NCBI GenBank assembly: GCA_018340375.1
Contig: JAFFJZ010000040.1
Span: 1,116,001-1,180,000 of the forward strand
Length of the DNA stretch: 64,000 nt
Direction: 5' to 3'
Source: Gonatopus flavifemur
Taxonomy: Eukaryota; Arthropoda; Insecta; Hymenoptera; Dryinidae
Shown here piece after piece: positions 44,456-56,059 of this stretch. The notes beneath the pieces were generated by a model that did not search any database, was not told the origin of the DNA, and saw nothing but the letters and a program-made list of their open reading frames with translations. Position numbers and translations under genes: made by a program. Positions within the stretch are counted from its first letter, which is position 1, and every line of letters starts with the position of its first letter.

Positions 44456-44872
44456 ATTAGAGTTAACCCCGTACAGCACAACCACCGATCCTCCACCTGA
44501 GACTTCGGTGGACCAGAGGTGGAGAATTGGTGGAGAAATGGGAGCCGTGGAAATAAGGGAGAAATAAGGGAGAATCTCCGTTGAGGCAACGGAGAGGCGA
44601 CGGAGAAATGTCCGCCCCCTGTATTTTCAGTAAAACTTAAATTCGTGAATTCATACATTCGGATTTCGTTACGTAAATGCACCAATAAGAATTATATCGA
44701 AAATACAGGGGGCGGACATTTCTCCGTCGCCTCTCCGTTGCCTCAACGGAGACTCTCCCTTATTTCTCCCTTATTTCCACGGCTCCCATTTCTCCACCAA
44801 TTCTCCACCTCCAGTCCACCGAAGTCCTAGGTGGAGGATCGGTGGTTGTGCTGTATGGGACTCTAAGTGAAT
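44456..44872. mobile_element. Foldback MITE, about 165-bp arms, inside the THAP gene
   Basis: CCGTACAGCACAACCACCGA (from about 44469) is mirrored at about 44832-44862 (ends TGTGCTGTATGGGACTC). The arms are near-perfect, including GGAGAATTGGTGGAGAAATG, and the loop of about 65 bp is AT-rich. Outermost GAGT/ACTC is preceded and followed by TA. It splits the linker exon (HIILPHDSL | NSNSCSLPTI) of the P-like gene. Confidence 0.88.
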
Positions 44873-45836
44873 CGTGAGGAAGTATAATATGAATATCATC
44901 AGATGCGCTTCTACTCATAACCGTCATGTTTTGCACTGAATTTTCCACTGCATGTACAGTTTGTGTACTCATTGAATTATTATTCAGAGCAGTCTTTTGT
45001 AAAAAAAATTCAGCGGATTGAACTCTCAAGTCCCATGTGTCAAAAATGTGGATTTATGTTTTTTGAGATGGTGAATTAGGAAAAATAGATGGGATAGCGT
45101 CTGCATGTAATTTTGGAGATATTCTTGGAATTTTTGGCACATTACCATCCAATAATGTTGTGACATAATATCTGTCCAAGTTATTCTCTTCAAAGTGGAG
45201 CTCACATATTTTATCTTTATTTGTGAATAATTCACTCGTTGAAGATGTAACTTGCTGCCATCCAAGCAAAATTTCTTCCTGTAAGATTTTGTATATTCAA
45301 ATTGAACTGGATTTTATAGGTAATTGATCACGAGAAACAATTTTATGATATAGACTTAAAAATCATAAATGATTACAGGATAAAATATTCAGTATATAAA
45401 GAGCTAAAGAGTCATTAGATATTACTTACATTGGGAGCTATAAATAAAGTTGGATTTCGAAAATTCTTCATTTTATTCTTAAATTCACTTTCATCATATC
45501 CTGATTTGCAACCAGGTATAAAACAATGATTTCGTGCCATGATGATTTTTTTCTCTGCAGTTTACATTCCGGATTCAATTTAAAACATCTCATTTTGTTC
45601 CCAACCATGCACATAACCAAGAATAAAATTTCGGTTATATTTTAATTGCGGTGTGAATTCAGCTCCTGGTAATTAAGTCATGGAATTAAAATGAGATGTT
45701 GAACCATATACAAATTTTCGGAATATCAGTAACGTCCACAGCGCCACAAGTGGTCAAGTTTGACATACAACAGTCCCCAAAAAAATGTGACGTTTTCACA
45801 AGCCCACGCGACAGAGATGACTCTCCTTTTATCCTA

Positions 45837-46941
45837 CACTGTAAAAAAATTCCACCGGAAAATTCCAGTACATGTACTGGAAGCAATTAACCTGTACATG
45901 TACCGGAAAATTTCAGCACATTTGTACTGCAAAAATTCAGTGCAAACGTTATGGAATTTCAGCATCAAAACTGGAAATTTTCTGAGCCTTGGTACTGGAA
46001 TTTTCCAATACACGAACTGGACTTTTCCAGGACATGTATTGGAAAATTAATGCTGAAAATATCCATGAAAATTGAAAAAAAATTGCTCACGCAAAGTGAT
46101 TTTGCAGGGTCCTTGTGTTCCAAGATGATTGAGAAACTTTTGATCGTTCATTTGGATGGACAGAAACTCATGTCTACCTAACGGGATTTGAACCTACACT
46201 TTTCTACCTGCCTACCAACTGAAACCTAAGACCTAACCGATGAGCTATAGCGCGACATGTTGGAAGGCCAGCTTGGGTTACTACATATGCTTCATATCTA
46301 GAATACACAAGAGGATAAGTCTTGGAAAAACTTCATATATCAATTTTATTGGCTACAATTACAATTATTATTCAAAATCTCAATCAGGAAATTTTTAATA
46401 TAAAGACTTGAAATTTTTCCTGCCAGAAATGACGAAGTCCAATAGAAGTGGAAAATTTCAGTGCAACAGTGATTAAATTCCGTTGCAGAGCAACTGGAAA
46501 ATTCCATCACACGACCTGAAAATTGCAGTTCAAAACCTGTATAATTCAATTGCATAGTAACTGGAAAATTCCATCACAAAACCTGAGAATTGCAGTTAAA
46601 AACCTGTATAATTCCAGTATACCAACGATTAGGTTTTTTTTTCTAAATTCCAAATTTTTTCTCAAGTCTTTTTTGAGGGGATATTTTTTTCTGGTGCACA
46701 AGAACTATAAAATTGTAGTACGAGCCGATAAAATTTTCGCGAAATCATGGCAAAATTTCAGTACATCATCTCAAACTTGAAAATTCCAGTACGATGACTG
46801 AATTTTCAGTTATGCTTGGTAAATTTTCAGTAACGTAACAACAAAATCTCTGTACATGTACTGGAATATCCATATTCCAGTACTAGCACTGGAAATTTCC
46901 AGCCCAGTTGCACAGTAAATTTCCAGTTTATTTTTACAGTG
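45837..46941 (-). mobile_element. tRNA-containing TIR element, complete copy (1105 bp)
   Basis: The ends CACTGTAAAAA and TTTTTACAGTG are flanked by TA (45835-45836, 46942-46943). Many copies of CCAGTAC, GTACTGGAA and the palindrome CCAGTACATGTACTGG occur in both halves. The centre (about 46180-46310) is the tRNA-like block in minus orientation. It inserted in the family T reading frame. Other copies: 14059-14190 with 21297-21637, and 63012 to the window end. Confidence 0.92.
46178..46262 (-). ncRNA. tRNA-like Pol III promoter block inside the TIR element
   Basis: On the minus strand, A box TAGCTCATCGGT and B box GGTTCAAATCCC occur in tRNA order. This is the best-conserved of the three copies. 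It is a tRNA-derived (SINE-like) segment, not a functional tRNA that I can fold. Confidence 0.6.
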
Positions 46942-47576
46942 TACTTCGTGCACAGAACTGACTGATTTAGATTCACATATTCTATCTGGTATTACAGAAT
47001 CAATGGACGTGGACACACGTCTCTCTTCCGATTCTCTAAGAGTGAAAAACTTGAATGCAGTTAATGATTCTCACAATGCTTTAAAATTTCGTGCTGATAT
47101 CCTGGTAGCAAAATGGTCTAGCGATCCTAATCTTCCAAGAAACCATGTTGATTCGATGCTGAATGATATAGCGGCCTTCTTGAATGGTAGATTTTTGAAT
47201 ATACTTGAAGAGATGTTATTAAATTCCTTAGAAGAGTTAGAGGCTCCAAAAAAACGCTTGAAGGAACTAAAAATTTGTTCACAGCTCTTTCTAATCCTTT
47301 CGAACATTTGTCTTCAGAATTTCAAAGAACCGAGTATTTCAAACGTTCAAATGAATATATCCCTCCAAATTCATTTGTCATTGATTCCAGAATAGAACGT
47401 CAACGAACAACTGTAGGAAAAAAACTTGAAATAATGCCGGTTACTGGTGAACACATTAGCTTAGGAAGAGTTTTGAAAAATCTTTCGAAAATGCCTATTA
47501 TTCTAAATGAATCATTGACGTATATGAAATCTATAGAGCATCAACAAAAATTATCTAATATTATTCAAGGGCAATT

Positions 47577-49926
47577 GAGGGTCCGGATGCAAGAACCGAC
47601 GATACGCTCGAACTGCGGGATAAGTATTGTCCAAGCCGTGACGTCAGGGGTAAAAAAAAATCGGAATTCCAAAAATCTGAAAATACTGGGTGATAGAGCT
47701 TGGGAAATCAATACAAGTCTTCCTTCACAATTTTTTACTATGATCAATAGTTTTTGAGAAAAAAAATGACAACTACCTATTTTTTGCAACCAAAATCAAT
47801 GTTTTTCAATATTAAACTAGTCATAACTTGGTCATTTTTATATGTATCTTAGTGACAAAAATGTTGAAAAAATTTGTAAAAGGTAATAAACAACAAATTC
47901 ATAATTTTTTAATCCGAAGTGAAACGCATGTTTTCTATGCTTTGGAATCAAAAAGTGATGGGGGAAATGTGAGGTACGAAAAACTTCCAGCGACAAAGTG
48001 GTTCGTTAGTATATGGACAAACTCTCTGGAGAGTTTCAGATCCATCGGATTATTAGTTTGCAAAATCCAGCGATTTTTTCATGAGCGCGCAACGGTTATT
48101 TTGCATTCCTCTACGATGTGTACCGGTTAAATATCAGAGTCCGCGGGGAAAGTTGTATTCGTTCGATTTTTCAATGTGGATTTATGTTTTTTGAGTCATA
48201 AGATTCGAATATCGAACTATATTTGCTAGATTCGAAATTCTCTTTTTTTTATCAACAATTTCGTTGTTTATAACGTTCTTATGGTCAAACTATCGACTTT
48301 GAAGGAAAATTGTCCCGATTAATGAAGTTTCTTATCCTTGTAAGGAAGAAGTTTTAAATCCGGGAATCAAACTATCTTGGCAAGGTTGCTCATTCAATTT
48401 CATAATAAACAATCGATTTGTTCAAAACAATGACATCTACAAAACATTGATTTTATGGAAAAAGTATTGGAACAAAAAAGATTTCTTATCCTGTAACTGA
48501 TCAATTTTGCACATATCATTTTTCGGTATCCGAATTTTTTATCTAAATATAAATATGATATTTAAATAGAGATAAAAATAATTCTCATAATTTGGTTTCT
48601 TCACATAGATTCAGATTCTTTAGGTTGAACAATTGGAAAATCGAACAATTCTAATGAGATCCAAAAACTGAATTATCAACGACGTCAGATCATCTAGTGC
48701 GAGCAATAAAATTATTTCAGTGAAGGAAAACCATGGGTATCTGCTTGTAAGTGAGACGAAGAAATACTGAAAAATATACTGACTACGTGGAATTGGGAAG
48801 ATCGAAGGTTTTCTTGAGATTCAAAATGTGAAGTCAGATACTCTTCTCTTTTCATACGATTTTGCGCCTCATGTTGATTAACTTCAATCTCATTGTTTTC
48901 TTTTTTGATGATTTTTTCAGGCGAATTGATAATTGAGGAATCCATGTTACGTGTATATAAATTGTTCAGTCACAAGATAAGAAATCTCTTTTGTTCCAAT
49001 ACTTTTTTCATGAAATCAATATTTTGTAGATGTCATTGTTTTGAACCAATCGATCGTTTATCATAAAATTGAATGAGCAACCTTGCAAAAATAGTTTGAT
49101 TCCCGGATTTGAAACTTCTTCCTTACAAGGAGAAGAAACTTCATTAACTGGGACAATTTCTCTTCAAAGTCAATAGTTTGACCATAAAAACGTTATAAAC
49201 AATGAAATTGTTGATAAAAAGAAAAGAGAATTTCGAATCTAGCAAATATAGTTCGATATTCGAATCTTCTGACTCAAAAAACATAAATCCACATTGAAAA
49301 ATCGAACGAATACAACTTTCCCCGCGGACTCTGATATTTAACCGGTACACATCGTAGAGGAATGCAAAATAACCGTTGCGCGCTCATGAAAAAATCGCTG
49401 GATTTTGCAAACTAATAATCCGATGGATCTGAAACTCTCCAGAGAGTTTGTCCATATACTAACGAACAACTTTGTCGCTGGAAGTTTTTTGTACCTCACA
49501 TTTCCACCGCCACTTTTTGATTCCAAAGCAAAGAAAACCTGCTTTTCACTTCGGATTAAAGAATTATGAATTTGTTATAAATTTCTACAAATTTGTTCAA
49601 CATTTTTGTTATCGGGGAAGTCTTACGAATCAGAATCTGTAAGATTCACCAAGATACATAAAATAATGACCGAGTTGTGACGAGTTTAATATTGAAAAAC
49701 ATTGATTTTGGTTGCAAAAAATAGGTAGTTTTCATTTTTTTTCTCAAAAACTATTGACCATAGTAAAAAATTGTAAAGGAAGACTTGTATTGATTTTCCA
49801 AGCTCTATCACCCAGTATTTTCAGATTTCTGGAATTCCGATTTTTTTTCCGACCCCTGACGTCACGGCTTGGACAATACTTATCCCGCAGTTCGAGCGTA
49901 TCGTCGGTTCTTGCATCCGGACCCTC
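47577..49926. mobile_element. Foldback element, 2350 bp, 4-bp duplication AATT
   Basis: The ends GAGGGTCCGGATGCAAGAAC and the complement are flanked by AATT on both sides (47573-47576, 49927-49930). Removing the insert restores the family T frame (Q-L-W). Arms of about 940 bp (47577-48520 and 48965-49926) are inverted, highly similar copies around a loop of about 450 bp. No transposase was found. A diverged right arm lies at 7300-8075. Confidence 0.92.
48712..48945 (-). other. Open stretch in the foldback loop, possibly a captured exon
   Basis: Reads MDSSIINSPEKIIKKENNEI and on to SSQFH before a donor-like GTCAGT. It is charged and Ser-rich and resembles N-terminal exons of insect regulatory proteins in composition only. 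No domain was seen. It may be chance or a captured host exon. Confidence 0.25.
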
Positions 49927-51389
49927 AATTATGGACAAGAAAATTACAAAAATTTGAGCCTTCTGATATTGTATTTCCACTGAATATATACTATGATGAA
50001 TACGAACCCAACAATGTTCTAGGACCTCGTTGTGAAAAACTTGGAGCAACTTATATAACTTTGCCTTTTTTGCCACCAGAATATCAGTCTAAAGTTGACA
50101 ACATAATTTTAGCATTGCTTTTCAATGCGGGAGATAGATGTATATATGGTAATAAAGAAGCATTCAAGCCATTGATTCAAGAACTCAAACTGTTGGAATC
50201 TGGAGGGATTTCAATAAATAGGATCGATGAAAATATACAGATGTATTTTGCAGTTGCCCTAATCATAGGGGAAAATTTGGGTCTTCATGCAATCTGTGGG
50301 TTTATGGAAGGTTTCACAGCTCACTTTCCATGTCGCATATGTAAAGCCACAAAAATCAAACAGAAATATTGTGTAATGAAGACTCCTCTTTGCTTAGAAC
50401 AAGAGAAAGTTACATGGAACACGTTCTTTTGAATGATTCCTATACTACGGGTATTAAAGAGAAATGTTTTTTATATTATTAAAGAGAAATTTTAGACAGA
50501 CTTGAAAAAAGGAAACTCAAAATGAGAGGTGCTGAAATGTTTACTTTTGTCCAATTATTCGGAGTTTTAATTGGAGATATCGTTGACGAGGATGATGAGT
50601 ATTGGCATTTGTATCTTTGCCTTCATGACATTGTTTCCATTATTCAAGCGAAGTGTTTACCTCCTGATATTGGCGATCACTTTGCTTTCATTATTGAAGA
50701 ACATCATAAACTATACATGAAGTTGACAGGTGTAAAACTAGAACCAAAGCACCACTTTTTGACTCATTATCCTGCTTTTCTTCTGCGAGCTGGTCCATAC
50801 GTACATTATTCCTCTATGAGACCAGAAGCTGAACATGAAGCTCTAAAAGCTACTTCAAATATTGTTTCTTCTAGGAAAAATCCCCCTATGACTGTTGCTA
50901 TTAAGCAACAGCTTAATTTGTGCTTCAGATTCAAAAATCGAAGTTTTAGTGATACATCTCTAATACCCGGATCTGGTACAATGTTCATTCTGAAAGACAT
51001 TCCTCATTATTCATCTTTTATGCGTTCATTACCTCTTGCGTTGGGAAGTGATGAATCAGAAGTGTTTTGTCTCGAATGGGTTAATTATAAAGGCACTTTG
51101 TACAAAAAAGGAATGCTTCTTCTAGTTGGAGTTGATGACTCTGCGTGTCCGAAATTTTCAGAGATTCAGTGGATTATAATTCATAACAATTCACCAATTT
51201 TCATTTGTTCTCCTGTTTCAATAATGGGATACTATGAACTTGTACGTGGTTATGGAATAATGATAGACGAGAAACTGACCAGTTGTTTCATTTGTGTACC
51301 AAATCAATTGCTTGATCCATTCCCTCTCTCAATTTCTCGAATGATACCAGGTGATCCGATCGTTGTGTTAAGGTGCGACGTCTAAATAG

Positions 51390-52106
51390 ATTAGAAGACT
51401 TCAGAAGTGAACGAAAGTGTGAGAATTTTGTCTCTCTTCATCACGTTTGTATAACTCATTGCATTTTTTTTACAACTTGGGGATGTGTTGAAAGAATAAA
51501 TGAAAATTTTATCGAAATGGATATATTATTCATCTTGAAATATAAATTCCATTCGCACTTAGAATTGACTATAAGAAATTTTGAGAACATTTACTTGAAA
51601 TATAGAGTCAGCACATCATTCTGAAGTTGGCCACACGTGTAATGAGTTATGATATTGAATTCCTCTAGCCGTTGGAAAAAAATATTTTCTTTCGGAAGTG
51701 ACGGTAAATTGTAAGCTAATACTTGCTGGATTATAACTTTAATTTTTGTTAACATTTCAAGACATTTATGAGTTGTATATTTCATGTGAAAATATGCAAT
51801 AATAATTTCAATTTGATTTATACAATTTTGCTATGAAGCAAGAGCTGTACAAATATCTTCTCAAGTGATATGTAAAATTATTTTCACTAAGAAATTTCAA
51901 TACAATATATAATTCTACGCTTGAATTCATGGGCATGGTTATGTATAATATATTCTATAAAACCAATGTAAGTTTCTATTACAATTGTTAAAATGAAGAT
52001 TCACATGTTTTTGTATCAATCAATCACTTTTTTCCATCGGTCTGTGTATTCCACATTCAATATATTACATTTTTGAATATGTATTTTTATGATCCAAAAA
52101 CAGATA
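51390..52106. other. Unassigned AT-rich sequence
   Basis: Follows the last family T coding piece and precedes element C. Probably 3' flank of family T; no terminal repeat was recognised. Confidence 0.4.
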
Positions 52107-52108
52107 TA

Positions 52109-54620
52109 CAGAGTGGTCCATTTGAAGGGATATAGTCAAATATCTCGGAAACTAGTGGAGATGGGGAAAAATGTTCTCGGTAAAAAGTTTGGGGTTCCAA
52201 GGGGGGAGTATGATGCTGACCTTGGAAAATCCCTCAGAGGTCATTTTAAAGGTCATTTGAGGGTCAAGTTGGTTTTTTTAAATGGGACCCCCATTTTTTT
52301 ATCATGGCATGGGAAAACTGGTTGCAAACCCTCTCCGAAACACTGGCCATGGACCCCTTCCCGCCCATTGGGGTGCAAAGTATGGACCGTCGAAGTTATT
52401 GATGAACTCCTCTTAACGCTACCCAGGAACAACGACGTGGACGTGGTAGTTCTCTGTTCCCTCCGGAGTGCTAGATTATCATGGGTCTCCTTGCCTCTCA
52501 CATGAGGGGTGGTTGATGCTCTCACAATAATTGCTCGAAGTCACCCCCCTCTGCCTGGATACATAATCCTGGTATGTTGGCACAAACAGTGCGGATGCGA
52601 TCGATCATGTCCTCCCTCATTTACATGAAAATTTCCAAATTTTTTTGGTAAATCTAGAAAGAAAGAAGGATTCTTGTATCCGTTCGGATGTGCATCCTAA
52701 TCGACGATATGCGGTATGGTCAATACTTCCAATGTTCCCAGCAACCTTTCAACAATTTTTGAGACCCGATATTCATTTATAACCCTCATTGAATTAAATG
52801 GAATAATTTATTCGATTTGAAACGCAATAATCGTAATAAATCGTACACATTACTGCCAACCATAATGAGCAGTGACTCAGTATTCCCGTTTGTTTATGTT
52901 CAGGTTTTTTTTCCAATGAAATTAACTCTAATCTGCATTGAAATCAGTCCCGCTCATCGGAGAAAAGCGATGAACAAGAATACATAAACAAACGGAAACA
53001 TCGAATTTCTGTTCATTATGGTTGGTTATGTGGATGATTACGGAAATACGTGATCATTTGAACACTGGTTCTGAACAGAGACCATCACAATCGTTCTTCT
53101 CCTTTGAATATTCAATCATCTTCATTCATCAATTCGATTCATTCGATTCAATCGGAGAAATGAATCACTATCCATCCTCTGAAATTATTGATATGATGCT
53201 TGTGCTTGGCTCATGTCACAATAATTACAACGAAGCCGCAAGAGTTTACCGGGATCGGCCCGATCGCCGCATCGCACAGCCCACGACCATCCGTCGACTC
53301 GAATTGAGGGTTCGACGAGGAGTATTGCAGCGAGATCTAAGACATCACCGGTACGATGAGAATGATATCTGTGCACTCACCATATTGGTACTTATCCACT
53401 TGGACCCTCATGTTAGTAGCAGATCGTTGGCACGAATAACTGGTATACCCCGGACTACTGTTTTGAGAATCTTGAAGCATGTCAAATATCTACCAAACCA
53501 CATTACGTTAACTCAAGTTCTCACTCCAAACGACATGAGACTTCGTATCAGATTCTGCAACTGGGCACGAGCAAGGCTGGTTGACGATCCTCAATTCTTC
53601 GACTATGTAATGTTCTCCGACGAAGCATCTCTTCAGAGCACTGGGAATTTCAATAGACACAACTCTCATTACTGGTCGGATGTTAATGGGCATTGGTATC
53701 GAGCAATCGACAACCAACGTCGTTGGAGCGTAAATGTGTGGTGCGGGATCGTCAATGGTTATTTAGTCGGTCCACATTTTCCCAACGGCACTTTGAACGG
53801 CCCCATGTTTCTGGAATTTCTGGCGAATCATTTACCAGGCTTGCTTGAGGATCTGGATTTACAAACAAGGCCGAGGATGTGGGTCCAACCACATGGAGCG
53901 CCACCCCATTACGCATTGATCGTGAGAGAATACCTTGATCATCATTTCCCGGGAAGTTGGATTGGACGGGGTGGGCCAGTTGCGTGGCCTCCACGCTCAC
54001 CCGACTTGAGATCTCCCGACTTTTTCTTGTGGGGATTTCTGAAAGACGGAGTATTCAAGCCCCAACCGACAACGAGGCAGGACATGATCGATCGCATCCG
54101 CACTGTTCGTGCCAACATACCGCGATCAGTGTTTCTGAAGACAGTTACAAATTTTCGACGGAGACAGGGATTATGTATCCAGGCAGAGGGGGGTAACTTC
54201 GAGTAATCATTGTAACAGCACCCACATGTGAGAGGCAAGGGGACTCACAATAATCAAGCACTCCGGAGGGAACAGAGAACTACCACGTCCACGTCGTTGT
54301 TCCTGGGTAGCGCTGAGAGTAGTTCATCAATAACTTCGACGGTCCATACCTTGCATCCCAATGGGCGGGAAGGGGTCCATGACCAGTGTTTCGTAAAGGG
54401 TTCGAAACCAGCTTTCCCATATCATGATAAAAAAATGGAGATCCCATTTAAAAAAACCATCTTGACCCCTAAATGACCTTCAAAAGGACCTTCGAGGGAT
54501 TTTTCAAGGTGAGCATTATACTTCCCCCTTGGAATCCCAAACTTTTTATCAAGAATATTTTTCCCCATCTCCACTAGTTCCCGAGATATTTGACTATATC
54601 ACTTCAAATGGACCACCCTG
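52109..54620 (+). mobile_element. Element C: transposon with CAGAGTGG/CAGGGTGG ends and about 515-bp inverted arms
   Basis: The element is 2512 bp between TA dinucleotides (52107-52108, 54621-54622). The left end is CAGAGTGGTCCATTTGAA; the right end, read inward, is CAGGGTGGTCCATTTGAA. The left arm (52109 to about 52620) is an inverted copy of the right 515 bp and includes antisense copies of the last transposase codons (GGATACATAATCC, GATGCGATCGATCATGTCCT). Confidence 0.92.
53160..54206 (+). pseudogene. IS630/Tc1/mariner-superfamily transposase, open but with catalytic Asp-to-His
   Basis: Open frame of 348 residues from the Met at 53160 (MNHYPSSEIIDMM), chosen by similarity to the element B start; an in-frame extension to 53022 exists. 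A helix-turn-helix region includes RITGIPRTTVLRILK. The core has MFSDEAS (D154), WVQPHGAPPHY (H245 where B has Asp) and SPDLRSPDFFLWGF (D287). The 41-residue spacing to the third Asp matches element B. There is no stop or frameshift, but loss of the second metal-binding Asp (codon CAT at 53892) and the Q-to-P change beside it predict an inactive enzyme. It is unlike B in much of its sequence. Confidence 0.9.
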
Positions 54621-54716
54621 TATATTTCTATTTCAGAGTCTAAACAAGGCAACGTCAATCACTTGGAACGTTGTTTCTCCATCTTTCGAAAAGAATGAGT
54701 GAGGAAATAAAATAAA

Positions 54717-55100
54717 CTCCCTGGTTAAAAAATCCATTGATTCCCGCCGAATCTCATTGAACCCTGAATGTGGTATGGAATTGAATAAAAATTCAATTTT
54801 CAATTATATAGCATTCTGTCAACGCTTATAACGTTGAAAATTTTTTATCCGGGAACATGTGGTGTATTGTATTCTATTGAATTGATTATTTGATTCGGAA
54901 TTGAATCTTCATGCAGTTACATGAAACTCACATGCATATTCTGTAACAAACTGAAAGTTCCTCATTCACATGCAATGCATCGATGGCTGGAGTCTAATAT
55001 CTCAGAAAGGATTTTGCGAATAAGATTCTGAAAAGACCCTGAAAAATATTTTACGCAATAGTTTTCAATTGTATATAAGTGTTGCATGCGATATCTCTCA
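54717..55100. other. Unassigned sequence starting with a MITE-like end
   Basis: CTCCCTGGTTAAAAAATCCATTG at 54717-54740 resembles the end of the 42653 MITE. No inverted partner was found, and the rest is AT-rich. Confidence 0.35.
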
Positions 55101-55106
55101 AAAGTC

Positions 55107-56051
55107 CAGAATCCGAGGGGCCTTCCACTCTGGAATCGTTTCCATATTAAACAACTTATCCGGTGATTCTTGTTGATTACCTGTGATTTTGATTCACACG
55201 ATGATTCCACTCAATAAAGTAGACAAGAATCAAGCTGCGAATTCGAAGCATCGATGAAAGTGATTCCAACGCTTTCGAGCTAAAGTTGACACGAGTACGG
55301 GAAAACGGTCTGATTCTCCCTGAGCCCGCCCTGATTCCGTAATAATTTTGTTATTTCACTTGTATCTTTGACTAGCCGTTCGAGTACATTGATTTTCGTT
55401 CTTGATTTTCCTTCGGTTTACTCAGTTTCATGCTTAAATTAATTAAATTAACAGACTGAGAAATTGCAGAATTATATTACTCAATAATGAAACTTTTCCA
55501 GCTGTAAATTTTTTTTCAACTTTCAAGTACTATTTCATACCAAATTTTCTCTCTGAATCAAGATCCAAGACAACAGTTTCTAATTTAATTAACTTTCAAC
55601 ATGCTAAAAGCATGAAACCCCTCTCGGTGTGCAGTTGGATTCAATTTCTGCAACTTTTCGAGAACTTATGGCGCTACATGGTTTGTTTATGCCACTGATT
55701 TCGAATGTATTCATCAATTATTTATTCGATCAAAACACGTGGACTGATCACGTGTGGACACACGTGGACTCACGAAATTTGTTGAGTACGTACCGATTTG
55801 CCTCGACTCGCTCTGACTCGTATAAAAATCCCTTGATCTGGGACTGATGGGAGTGATTGTCGGTGAGTTCGTTGATTCCGTACTGTTCCAACTCATTGTC
55901 TCGATTCTGTACCAGTCGAATTTGTGTTCTTGATTCCACTGAACCAAGAATTACATCGTTGAGTTCTATAACTGAAGTTCGATTCGGAATCGATTCTAAA
56001 TCGACGAAACTCAGTAATTCCAGAGTGAAAGGCCCCTCGCCAGAATCTTAA
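55107..56051. repeat. Widely spaced inverted repeat around GAGGGGCC-TTCCACTCTGGAAT
   Basis: AGAATCCGAGGGGCCTTCCA (about 55118) followed by CTCTGGAATC is mirrored at about 56006-56049 (ATTCCAGAGTGAAAGGCCCC then TCGCCAGAATCT). Between them are GATTCC/GGAATC-rich words in both orientations. It may be a decayed foldback about 945 bp long. No duplication or coding was recognised. Confidence 0.45.
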
Positions 56052-56059
56052 CAGCAACA

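Larger units (their letters stand above)
42472..45540 (-). pseudogene. P-element-like THAP transposase remnant, multi-exon
   Basis: Exon 1 (45540-45430) starts MARNHCFIPGCKSGYDESEF. After a GT-AG intron, exon 2 (from 45278) gives EEILLGWQQVTSS and then CELHFEE, completing a THAP C2CH zinc finger (C-x4-C ... C-x2-H). A Ser/Asn-rich linker follows (45030-44290), then SLKSIALPSEYWFF-type exons near 44290-43930, 43790-43670 and 43550-43320. A P-transposase-like segment comes next (43250-42860): SKVRNAKGMRYVQHWI, LLIRIKSRGTYEYLREN and LSLPSINTLNRYI. GVLLIDEMKLLKTVS near 42560 matches the start of the P/THAP9 catalytic region. The rest of the catalytic domain was not found, and two MITEs lie inside the gene, so it is a remnant. 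Middle exon borders are uncertain. Confidence 0.75.
45690..51385 (+). pseudogene. Large transposon-encoded protein remnant ('family T'), interrupted by two insertions
   Basis: Coding pieces lie at 45690-45836 (SPKKCDVFTSPRDRDDS), 46948-47570 (DSHNALKFRADILVAKW, with a frame change near 47280), 49931-50432 (WTRKLQKFEPSDIVFPLNIY, YDEYEPNNVLGP, DNIILALLFNAGDRC, GENLGLHAICGF, HFPCRICKATK) and 50522-51385 (KMRGAEMFTFVQLFGVLIGD, KLEPKHHFLTHYP, EAEHEALKATSN). The order matches a repetitive protein family I remember from insects and fish, annotated only as uncharacterised. A segment is missing between 50432 and 50522. The two insertions restore exactly: CTA at TA, and CAA-TTA-TGG at AATT. No catalytic residues can be assigned. 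Confidence 0.7.
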
